In this document: positions 6,967-14,651 of the stretch, piece by piece | Layout: each line of letters opens with the position of its first letter | How positions within the stretch are numbered: the stretch's first letter is position 1 | IMG/VR virus record: IMGVR_UViG_3300033571_004246 | Coordinates: 1-34,747 of that record | Direction: 5' to 3' (one strand) | DNA: 34,747 bases | Origin: a virus | Program-made: the position numbers and the translations under genes | The notes under the pieces: generated by a model | Told to the model about the DNA's origin: nothing | Database searches by the model: none | The model's input: the letters and a program-made list of their open reading frames with translations, nothing else

Positions 6967-9624
6967 TTACCACAAATCCCGCCATACTGTACCGTCAAAC
7001 ACTTTTGCTTTTGACGCATCAGTATCAAACACGACTTCGCCGGCTTGTACAGATGTTAAAATAGCTATTTCAGCTGCCGAGTATGTTGGCAATCTAAATC
7101 GCGGCACAGAATTATTATTATCTAATCCGCAATTTTGCCACAATCCTGTTACACCATCATAATATTGAACCATTTTTGAGGTTGAATTATAAATCAACCC
7201 CCTATATGATAGCGTATCTCTTGTAGAAGAATCGTATGCTTTTAACTGCATAGGAATGTTCAACTCAATATTTCTTGCAGCACTAATTTGTAACGATAGT
7301 GCGCTTAAAATATTATTTGTAGTTATATCTCCTGTTATGTTGCCGGTTACATTACCGGTAACATTCCCTGTTAAGTCTCCGGTTACATCTCCAATTACAT
7401 CGCCAGTTACATCTCCGGTTACATCTCCAATTAGCATACCAGTAACTGTTCCGTTTACATTTCCAGTTACATCGCCGATTAAGTTCCCAGTTACGTCTCC
7501 AGTTACGTCTCCAGTTACGTTCCCAGTTAGATTACCTATTACGTCCGCAGTAATAACGCCGCCAACAATGTCTAAATTCTCAACATATTTCCATCCTTGT
7601 GGAACGTTGGCATAAATTAAACCAAATGCGTTGTCGGCTTTTGTAAGAACAAGATCAGAATTTAAAGCAAGAATGTTATCTAATTTAATATCAAAGATAA
7701 GATCGTTAGCCGGACTTGTGCCGCCGATGTCAGTACCAAGAATCTTAATTGTGTTTGTATCAAGATAATTGTCACCTTGCTCTACTACTGTTATTGTAGT
7801 ATTTGCCGAAGTATATGTAGTTCCCGTGGCAGTTATACCAACTGTAACTACTAATCCAGTACCTATGCCAGTGACTGCTGTTGTAGGTACTAAGGTATAG
7901 GTACCTATAGAAGTGAATCCAGATGTACCGCCAAGTGTTGCAAGATCAGGCTCTCTATAACGTTTAATTGTTAAGTTGTCAGTGTCAAATGTACCGTCTA
8001 AATCTATAAAACGTATTTGATCACCTACGGCTGGTGTCTTAGGTAACAGTATAGAAATTGGTCCAGAGTTAGTACTTACTAATAATCTATCTCCAGCAGT
8101 TGCTTCATAGTCTGTATTTACTACAACCCAAGCAGATCCTAATACTCCAATGAGGTCATCGACATAGGCTTTGTTAACTGCATAAGTTCTTTGTGCAGTT
8201 ACCGCAGGGTTAGGATCCGGTGTTAATACACTGGTAATATAACTTGATGCAACGTCAACTGTGGCAGTACCGAAGGGGCTAATAACAATATTACCCGAAG
8301 TAGAAGTAATTGTATTACCAGTAGCTTGTAAGTTTCCTACACGTAAAGTTGTAAGTGTGCCTAACGAAGTTAGACTACTGTTAACTACAGTTGATCCGAG
8401 TGTTGATGATGTTAAAATATCAGAGCCGTTAATTTTATACGACTTACCAAATCCAATATCAAAATTTTGATTAGATGTCCACGAATCAGTAGCATCATTC
8501 CAAATTAATGTCTTGTTAGTAGTACCTCTTAAAGTGAGGCCGCCACCGTTGGCAGTTACATCAGTAGGAGATGCAGTATTGCCGAGAATGATATTGATAT
8601 CATCAACTGACAGTACTGTAGAATTAATTGTAGTAGTAGTGCCGTTAACAGTTAAGCTACCTTCAATAATTACGTTGCCAGGAGCAGCTGGTGTGCCAAC
8701 GTGCAACATTTCTTGCGGATCAGCATTGAAAATACCCACTCTATTAGACGCGGACTTAACCATAATTGCGTCAGCAAATGGCAATATCGACGACGGGCGT
8801 GTAGTTATTTTAAAATCTTGACCAATGGCATTACTTCGTATTTGCATTGTACCTGCAGATACTACGATAGTATTTTCATTGCCAACGCCTAATGATAACG
8901 GTACAGGATTATTAATAGTAACGCTACCAGTAGTAACATTATCATCATCAGTAAACATAAAACTTGATGCTGGTTTTAAATTACCCAATGCATCAACTAA
9001 CGCATCAGCACTTTCTGCACGGGCATGTATTTTAAATCCGTCAAGCGATGCAGCGTTAAATCCTGTTTTAATTGACCCTGTATAACCTGGTATCAAACTT
9101 GCAGGGGTGAATTCTGTATATTTGCTATAGATACCCATTAACGTTTGGCTTGCCCAAACTTTAACAATTACTCGTGAGTTTCCGTCTGTATCTGTTATTG
9201 TCTCTACATCAAATCCAGACAGCCCTTGACTGTCTTTGTAAACCGGACCTGCAAGAACTCTGTCTGTACCATCATAAAAATAAAGTTGATTCTCGTTACT
9301 GTCAATCCAGAAATCACCCTGGATTGGATTCAACGGTGCAGTGCCGCTAACAATAGGGCCGCTGCCAATTCTAAATCCGTTACCGTCGTATACTTTTAAT
9401 CTGTTTTCACTTAGATCGAACCATACTTGGCCCACAATAGGATTGTTAGGCTCGCTGGTACTGGCAAAATTTTCTAATAGTTTAACAAAGTTTTCATTTA
9501 AATATTCGCCGTAGCCTGTGACATTTTTACCTATAAGGGCTAAATCTGTAGCAGTGGTATCTACTGCACTATCAATGACTTCTGTTAATAGACTGCCGTC
9601 TGTTTTATTAATCTTGTAAGTCAT
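6967..9624 (-). CDS. Large tail fibre-like protein with tetrapeptide repeat shaft (885 aa)
   Basis: The 885-residue product opens with the shared fibre module (LALIGKNVTGYGEYLNENF, KLLENFASTSEPNNPI, GQVWFD, GDFWIDSNENQLYFYDG; residues 1 to about 135). The central part is beta-rich with trimeric-fibre character, including SLTVNGTTTTINSTVLSVDD near residue 325. Residues 571-655 contain a module (IKILGTDIGGTSPANDL) also inserted in the giant protein. Residues 694-765 are 18 tetrads of [DN]-[VLI]-T-G type, probably a thin beta-structured rod. The C-terminus (about 825-885, PRFRLPTYSAAEIAIL, then KAKVFDGTVWRDLW) looks like a small tip domain. The ATG shares one base with the stop of the upstream gene (TAATG), with AGGAT just upstream. 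Role: virion fibre or adhesin, by family resemblance. Confidence 0.85.
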   Translation of the reverse strand: MTYKINKTDGSLLTEVIDSAVDTTATDLALIGKNVTGYGEYLNENFVKLLENFASTSEPNNPIVGQVWFDLSENRLKVYDGNGFRIGSGPIVSGTAPLNPIQGDFWIDSNENQLYFYDGTDRVLAGPVYKDSQGLSGFDVETITDTDGNSRVIVKVWASQTLMGIYSKYTEFTPASLIPGYTGSIKTGFNAASLDGFKIHARAESADALVDALGNLKPASSFMFTDDDNVTTGSVTINNPVPLSLGVGNENTIVVSAGTMQIRSNAIGQDFKITTRPSSILPFADAIMVKSASNRVGIFNADPQEMLHVGTPAAPGNVIIEGSLTVNGTTTTINSTVLSVDDINIILGNTASPTDVTANGGGLTLRGTTNKTLIWNDATDSWTSNQNFDIGFGKSYKINGSDILTSSTLGSTVVNSSLTSLGTLTTLRVGNLQATGNTITSTSGNIVISPFGTATVDVASSYITSVLTPDPNPAVTAQRTYAVNKAYVDDLIGVLGSAWVVVNTDYEATAGDRLLVSTNSGPISILLPKTPAVGDQIRFIDLDGTFDTDNLTIKRYREPDLATLGGTSGFTSIGTYTLVPTTAVTGIGTGLVVTVGITATGTTYTSANTTITVVEQGDNYLDTNTIKILGTDIGGTSPANDLIFDIKLDNILALNSDLVLTKADNAFGLIYANVPQGWKYVENLDIVGGVITADVIGNLTGNVTGDVTGDVTGNLIGDVTGNVNGTVTGMLIGDVTGDVTGDVIGDVTGDLTGNVTGNVTGNITGDITTNNILSALSLQISAARNIELNIPMQLKAYDSSTRDTLSYRGLIYNSTSKMVQYYDGVTGLWQNCGLDNNNSVPRFRLPTYSAAEIAILTSVQAGEVVFDTDASKAKVFDGTVWRDLW
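7330..7545 (-). repeat. 18 tandem 12-bp units coding [DN][VLI]TG repeats
   Basis: Eighteen consecutive 12-base units encode tetrapeptides such as DVTG, NVTG, NLTG and DVIG (residues 694-765 of the 885-residue protein), with glycine at every fourth position. Four units deviate more (NLIG, NVNG, TVTG, MLIG). Many neighbouring units are nearly identical in DNA, which should make copy number prone to change by slippage. Confidence 0.9.
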
Positions 9625-12245
9625 TATAAAATCCTACCAGTAAAAATAACATAGTTAATTGTTTGATACGGGTTCATTATATCCACAGGTTGTCCAATAC
9701 TACCTGTAGTTTTAATGCCGCCACTGTTCTTTAAGAAATGTCCTCGGCCCGCAGTAAAGTGAACATTGCCTTCGGATACTTCTAATTCTGGAGGAGTGCC
9801 GTCGGCATCTCTCAGCGCATAATATTGATTATTCGATGTATCTTTTAAATCGTGTAAGTGTTCAGGTAGCTGATTAACTGCGAGTGTTTTTTGAGCTGTA
9901 CCGCTAACGTTACCGATAGTAGTTGCACTGGCTACTCTGCCAGCTGCGCCGCCGCCAGCGTCTATAAGACCCAACGATCGTAGCGTTAAACCAGTAGCAG
10001 ACGGATATGTAGTAGTCTGTGAGGTCATTGAAACTGTAATTGTTGTATAACCAACAGACGGAGTGCTGTTTGCTACTGCTGTAATAATTACAGGGCCGCC
10101 TGTAATATCGAGACCGGTTCCTTCAAGAGCTTTGCCTGTTTGAAAAGGTCCATTCACTGTAGCAGAATTTAAAATAACAAATGTAGTAGAAATTGAACCT
10201 ATAGCTGTTATTGCTGCTCTTGTTGCATTCGATGCAGTAATTTCAAGATTAACAGTATTAGCATTATCCATGTCATCACGGCCCAACGGAAAGCGGCCTC
10301 TTAAGTCTGGTAATGCAAATGTTTGATAGCCTGTTAACAGACCAGAGGCTTTGTATTTGTATCCAATTACGCTAAACAAATCACCATAGACACTCTTACT
10401 TTGTTCGCTGCCGTCACATAATAGATAACCAGCCGGCGGAGTGTCGCCACCGAACGGCATGATAGATCCTACTGGTACTGTTCCTGCCGTAGAAAATAAA
10501 GTTGCTTTGCTAATTTTTCTTAGTGTAGGACTTGCTGTTGCTCTGTAAACAAGAAAATAGTCAGCATCACTTGATGTAACAAGTTCTGTCTTATCTGCAA
10601 TAATACTATCGCTAATAACTGTTGTAAAACTTCCACCGGGGGTAACAGTGATAGTGCCAGTTGCTGAAGTTCCAGAACTAACTGTTGCGCCAGAACTTTG
10701 ATATGTAAAAGTAGACGGGCCAGTAATTATAATTGGGGTACTAATTGAGTTAAATGTAGCGTTTGAGCAACTAACAGAAACAATATATCCTGTTACATAA
10801 GAATGAGGAGTAGCAGTTGTAATTGTTGCAATGCCTAATGCATTTCTGGCAATAGTAAGAATATTTTTTGTTTCAACTAACGATGAACCATTAAACGGAA
10901 TTGTATTACTGGTAACATCACCAGTCATGGAAAACGCAGATGTGTTTGATAGTCGAGCAGCTGAACCGTTTACGTTGCCAGTAAGTCCGCCTTCAAAGCT
11001 ACCAGTAAACACATCTCCAGTAAAGTTTTTAGAGTATACGTGATTAAATCTTATACCAGCCGAGCCGATATCGTGATATTCATTTCTGCTTGACGCAATA
11101 CCAATACCTGCTGTTGTAGCGGAGCCTACTGTTAAGTGTCCACTTATTTTAGTATTGCTGCCTACGTTCAATGCGCCGTAAATTCCTACGCCACCAAGGA
11201 CAACAATTGCTCCACTATTTACATCAGTAGATGCAGTTGTATTTGTTGATGTAAGTCGACCGTTGACTTGGAAGCTACCGTTGACGTCAAGTGTGGCTGT
11301 AGGATTAGTGTTAATACCAACTCTACGATCACCCGTAACTGTTATTACAGTATTAGAAATACCGCCAGTGGAAGTTGTTTTTAATAAAATAGGACTACCC
11401 GGAGTTTTATGGTTAAGAATGGCGCCGGATACTGAAGTAGTTAATGATGTTTCAAGTGACGAGCCTATAACAATGCCACCACCATTTCGTACATTAAGTG
11501 TATAATTTGTTGTGCTAACTGCATCGCTTCTTAAAAAATTTGCGGCTGCAATTGTATTATTTCCTACAACCAATGCATTAGATTTTTCGCTTGTACCCCA
11601 GAACTTGGTTAACATTGTACCATCAAGGTCAAAGTCGTACCCTGATAAATTAATACCTTGTCTGAGAATATCGAATCCAATAATTGATACCTTAGGTGTA
11701 AATGTATCTTTGCTAATAATGATTACCGGCAAGTCGCTAACATAAAAAATTAAAACAGTTTTTGCCGTATTAGTATCTCTATCGATAATGGGTTCAGCTT
11801 TTAGTCCTGAAAGACTACCTTCACTAAATTGTGGGCCAACTAATACCCATCCACTACCTGCATACAAATACAGTTGCTGATTAGCAATATCAACCCATAA
11901 GTCACCAAGAACACTGTTTTCAGCAACCGGTTGGATTGTGCCTTTCTTTAAGTTGCCGGCTTCAGTCCATCGGGTGCCGTCGTATACTTTAAGTTGAGGG
12001 CGAGCTGGACTTACAGAAGTACCAGTGTCATACCATAATTGTCCTCTTATTTTATTAGGAGGTTCAGTTGGGCCGGCAAAGTGTTCTAAGAGTTGTAAAA
12101 AGTTTTTACCAATACTTTGAGCATAGCCTGGAAAGTTTTTACCTACAAATGTTAAGCTGGTGTCGTAGTTATTAAGAGTCTGATCCGGAACACTAATCGG
12201 ATCTGGATTAGTTGCAGTATCAGTAAACGGAATCGTATAAGCCAT
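9624..12245 (-). CDS. Tail fibre with gp12-like collar domain (873 aa)
   Basis: Residues 1 to about 135 form the shared fibre module (LTFVGKNFPGYAQSIGKNF, LQLLEHFAGPTEPP, GQLWYD, GDLWVDIANQQLYLYAG). The middle is a beta-rich shaft with VTVTGDRRVGINTNPTATLD-type segments. From about residue 586 comes a phage tail collar domain (VPVGSIMPFGGDTPPAGYLL, CDGSEQS, FALPDLRGRFPLGRD), as in T4 gp12. It continues after an insertion of about 95 residues (668-762) into NQLPEHLHDLKD. H796 and H798 form an HxH like the pair that binds zinc in trimeric T4 gp12. The end (NPYQTINYVIFTGRIL) is the usual collar finish. It probably acts in host binding. The ATG overlaps the upstream stop by one base. Confidence 0.88.
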   Translation of the reverse strand: MAYTIPFTDTATNPDPISVPDQTLNNYDTSLTFVGKNFPGYAQSIGKNFLQLLEHFAGPTEPPNKIRGQLWYDTGTSVSPARPQLKVYDGTRWTEAGNLKKGTIQPVAENSVLGDLWVDIANQQLYLYAGSGWVLVGPQFSEGSLSGLKAEPIIDRDTNTAKTVLIFYVSDLPVIIISKDTFTPKVSIIGFDILRQGINLSGYDFDLDGTMLTKFWGTSEKSNALVVGNNTIAAANFLRSDAVSTTNYTLNVRNGGGIVIGSSLETSLTTSVSGAILNHKTPGSPILLKTTSTGGISNTVITVTGDRRVGINTNPTATLDVNGSFQVNGRLTSTNTTASTDVNSGAIVVLGGVGIYGALNVGSNTKISGHLTVGSATTAGIGIASSRNEYHDIGSAGIRFNHVYSKNFTGDVFTGSFEGGLTGNVNGSAARLSNTSAFSMTGDVTSNTIPFNGSSLVETKNILTIARNALGIATITTATPHSYVTGYIVSVSCSNATFNSISTPIIITGPSTFTYQSSGATVSSGTSATGTITVTPGGSFTTVISDSIIADKTELVTSSDADYFLVYRATASPTLRKISKATLFSTAGTVPVGSIMPFGGDTPPAGYLLCDGSEQSKSVYGDLFSVIGYKYKASGLLTGYQTFALPDLRGRFPLGRDDMDNANTVNLEITASNATRAAITAIGSISTTFVILNSATVNGPFQTGKALEGTGLDITGGPVIITAVANSTPSVGYTTITVSMTSQTTTYPSATGLTLRSLGLIDAGGGAAGRVASATTIGNVSGTAQKTLAVNQLPEHLHDLKDTSNNQYYALRDADGTPPELEVSEGNVHFTAGRGHFLKNSGGIKTTGSIGQPVDIMNPYQTINYVIFTGRIL

Positions 12246-12856
12246 TACGCAACCTCACTTAAACCCGTAAGGCTTTGAATTCTAACAGTGTAATCAATTT
12301 GAATAAGTCTATTCAAAGATTTTTGTACTGGATGAAAGATAACGTGGGTCAGTAGACGGGGATTACCAGATGTACTAAAAGAAACAAGGCCCAATTCATC
12401 AAATACGTAATTACTGTCATTGTTGCTGGTATTGTCAAAGGCTTCTTGACCGCTCGGTTCACCGTAGTCTAACAAACAGGTAACAAATACATCAGTGTAA
12501 TTTTTTCCAGTGACGTGGCGTGTCTCTACTCTATTTCGAACCGGATCTAAGTTAGACGATGTTCTATCATTAATAACTTTAGAATATGTTTGATTATACA
12601 ACCCGGCATTTGTACCGGTTGAATTAGGTGTAAGGTATGTGATAATGCCGGTTGGATCTACACTGGTTCCGCCATTACCAAACGCCATAGTATTAATAAA
12701 TCCTTGGCCTTGGTTGGCAATGCTATCAGCAAGGGCGATACTCATATTTTCATAATGAATAGCATTACGCTTGTTAATTGCTACTTCTCCTGTTTCAGGA
12801 TACCAAATTTTGATATGCCCTTCTATGTGAATTCCGGTTAGATCTTTACCTTGCAT
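12245..12856 (-). CDS. Conserved-type virion structural protein (203 aa)
   Basis: The 203-residue product begins MQGKDLTGIHIEGHIKIWYP and has AMSIALADS-like helix text (ENMSIALADSIANQ, about 36-49), MAFGNGGT near residue 57, and a C-terminal strand set (IQIDYTVRIQSLTG). It has no enzyme motif. I recall similar proteins among the structural genes of marine T4-like phages, often next to collar-type fibres, but cannot name a function. It could be a fibre connector or chaperone. GAGAAG lies a few bases before the ATG. Its stop codon overlaps the start of the collar fibre (TAATG), suggesting coupled, stoichiometric synthesis. Confidence 0.75.
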   Translation of the reverse strand: MQGKDLTGIHIEGHIKIWYPETGEVAINKRNAIHYENMSIALADSIANQGQGFINTMAFGNGGTSVDPTGIITYLTPNSTGTNAGLYNQTYSKVINDRTSSNLDPVRNRVETRHVTGKNYTDVFVTCLLDYGEPSGQEAFDNTSNNDSNYVFDELGLVSFSTSGNPRLLTHVIFHPVQKSLNRLIQIDYTVRIQSLTGLSEVA

Positions 12857-12873
12857 GTTCTTCTCTTTGTTGA

Positions 12874-13779
12874 TTATAGTCTGCCTACTACCACTTCAAT
12901 AACGCCTTCGGCACCATCAAAGTCTTCGAGGGCTTTACCAATTACAGAACCAACTTGTGGAGTCTGTGTTGGGCGAGCAAAGCCGCCACCAGCACTTACT
13001 AACATGTCACCCTTACGTATTGTACCTCTTACTTTACATGGCACTCGACCTTGTAACGCAACAGTTGCAACGTGCGCACCTATTAGCGCATTATTCATAA
13101 TGAAACCTGGATGTGACGAAACTACACCTGCAACTCGACGAGTATCGTCTTGTGCAATAGTAACTTCGTGAGGGCCGCCAAACTCAAGAACTGTACCCGG
13201 AGCATATGTTGCATCAGCTGTATATCGTTCAGCTAAGTCAGCGAATAAAGAACTGGTTGCTGTTCCTTGAAAAAATACTGCATTTAAATTGCCGTCAAGA
13301 TCTCTACAAGCAATAGTGTAAGCTGTGCCTTGACTTGCTTCGTCGATTGCTGCTTGTCTGTAGTTTGCGCCAACCTTTAATGAATCAGATTGTGTTGCAG
13401 TAGCAGTGCCGGTTGCACTAAGAACACCGCTGACTATTTCAAGTCCGTTTCCTACTTTGACACCTCCCAATACTGTGCTTGATGCAGTTGGCAGTGTGTA
13501 CGTAGACGCTCCGGAAATAACTCCCGAACCGTTAATTGTAATAGTTGTACCGTCAACTCTTACACCGCCCAGTGTTGTTGTTGATGCATTCGGAAGTGTA
13601 TAACTTGCGCCACCTGCTTGTACTGTAGTAAATTGTAAAGTACCGTTACCGTTTGTGCTTAATACTTGCCCAACTGTTCCGTCAGCTGCTGGAAGAACAA
13701 ATACTGTAGGCACAGCATTATCGGCCGCAGCCAGCTCGGTATAGCCGGAAACTGCGCCTAAAAGTTTAAGATTTGCCAT
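12874..13779 (-). CDS. Short fibre-like protein with LGG repeats and shared C-module (301 aa)
   Basis: The open frame extends to 13824, but I place the start at the ATG at 13779 because AGGAG lies ten bases upstream and a late promoter lies at 13802-13809. An upstream start would precede the predicted RNA start and overlap the previous gene. The product begins MANLKLLGAVSGYTELAAAD. Residues about 60-125 hold two repeats of the TLP-AS-T-LGGV(K/R)V type. From about residue 150, ACRDLDGNLNAVFFQGTATS, LFADLAERYTADATY and VALQGRVPCKVRG match the C-terminal module of the 556-residue fibre. Function: probably an appendage or adhesin subunit; no catalytic site is visible. Confidence 0.82.
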   Translation of the reverse strand: MANLKLLGAVSGYTELAAADNAVPTVFVLPAADGTVGQVLSTNGNGTLQFTTVQAGGASYTLPNASTTTLGGVRVDGTTITINGSGVISGASTYTLPTASSTVLGGVKVGNGLEIVSGVLSATGTATATQSDSLKVGANYRQAAIDEASQGTAYTIACRDLDGNLNAVFFQGTATSSLFADLAERYTADATYAPGTVLEFGGPHEVTIAQDDTRRVAGVVSSHPGFIMNNALIGAHVATVALQGRVPCKVRGTIRKGDMLVSAGGGFARPTQTPQVGSVIGKALEDFDGAEGVIEVVVGRL

Positions 13780-13801
13780 TTTTGAATTACTCCTGATGAT
13801 G

Positions 13802-13809
13802 TATTTATT
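13802..13809 (-). promoter_or_regulatory. T4-type late promoter (AATAAATA, 7 of 8)
   Basis: The minus strand reads AATAAATA, one mismatch from TATAAATA, touching the stop codon of the upstream gene. The predicted start is near 13796, which gives a leader of about 17 bases with AGGAG before the ATG at 13779. This matches the geometry seen before the other two promoter candidates. Confidence 0.6.
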
Positions 13810-14648
13810 TAAAAAATAACCCACGTACTTAATGGGGCTATCTCTACAGTAACGTTACGGTCGATAGTTATCGGGCCGATACTTGACGCTATTTTTCCAT
13901 TGGCTATACTGTAATTATCGATAATTAGTGTATCTTGCTCTTGAATTGGAACAACTGGGGGCACGGGCGGAATATATACTTCGCTCACACCTGGGGTATA
14001 GATAGTCCAAGTTGCTGTTTTTTCAATTGTAAAAGTTGCAGTTCTACCGATAGTTACGGGGCCAACACTGTATAAAACCTTATTATCAGCAGTGGTATAA
14101 TCTTCATCGATTAACTGATTTCCTTCAACTACATAAGTTTTTGCTTCAGTTGACAAAAACGAATCAGTCATTACTAATCCGTATCCCACTTTGATACCAC
14201 CTAAAACTGCTTGCGTTGCTGACGGTAACTGGTATACTGGAACTGTATTGTTTAATACGCCGTTAGTATCTATTTGCAGACCTGTGCCAACTTTTACAGT
14301 ACCCGAAACAAACCTACTTGCCACGGGTATTGCTAACGAACTAAGATTTAATACGCCTTCTGCAGATATAGTAAGCCCGTTGCCTACAATAACGCCACCC
14401 AGTGAACCATTAGTTGCTGCCGGTAATGTATATCCGCTGTAGTTAGATACCGAAACTACACCTGATTGATTAATTTGCAAGCCGGTGCCAATTTTTACTG
14501 CGCCAGCGGTTACCGAAGACGCTGTTGGAATCATTGCCTTTCTTAAATCAGAAATTGAAATTTTCTTAGAAGATGCACTGTCTGTAACTACAACTACAGA
14601 ATTATCTGCGGGGGTTACAATGGTAGGTAAAGAGTTAATTGTTGCCAT
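13809..14648 (-). CDS. Fibre-like protein with LGG repeats and duplicated C-terminal motif (279 aa)
   Basis: The 279-residue product begins MATINSLPTIVTPADNSVVV. Four repeats of about 33-40 residues follow (to about residue 165), each of the form P-A(S/T)---G-(V/I)KVG-GL-I---GV, for example LPSATQAVLGGIKVGYGL. They match repeats in the next gene. The C-terminal part contains a duplicated motif (SVGPVTIGRTATFTIE and SIGPITIDRNVTVEIA, each ending in TW-I), separated by a proline linker (YIPPVPPVVPIQ). This is a repetitive beta architecture of a thin fibre. The ATG is four bases past the stop of the giant gene, with a weak GGA upstream, so translation is probably coupled. Role in host contact is inferred from architecture and location. 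Confidence 0.78.
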   Translation of the reverse strand: MATINSLPTIVTPADNSVVVVTDSASSKKISISDLRKAMIPTASSVTAGAVKIGTGLQINQSGVVSVSNYSGYTLPAATNGSLGGVIVGNGLTISAEGVLNLSSLAIPVASRFVSGTVKVGTGLQIDTNGVLNNTVPVYQLPSATQAVLGGIKVGYGLVMTDSFLSTEAKTYVVEGNQLIDEDYTTADNKVLYSVGPVTIGRTATFTIEKTATWTIYTPGVSEVYIPPVPPVVPIQEQDTLIIDNYSIANGKIASSIGPITIDRNVTVEIAPLSTWVIF

Positions 14649-14651
14649 ATT

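Noticed and set aside
7330-7545. CRISPR-like or non-coding satellite repeat
   Set aside because: The 12-base units are contiguous, lack spacers and stay in frame with the fibre gene, so this is a protein repeat.
7256-7615. Plus-strand open frame full of VTSPVTSPIT repeats
   Set aside because: It is the exact antisense shadow of the tetrapeptide repeat in the 885-residue fibre. It has no separate ribosome binding site or neighbours on the plus strand.
12851-13171. Plus-strand open frames antisense to the fibre genes as overlapping genes
   Set aside because: All long plus-strand frames are explained by the codon bias of the minus-strand genes. None has a convincing start signal.
13400-14600. 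Diversity-generating retroelement acting on fibre tips
   Set aside because: The repeats are ordinary fibre repeats. I found no reverse transcriptase frame and no template/variable repeat pair with adenine-biased differences.
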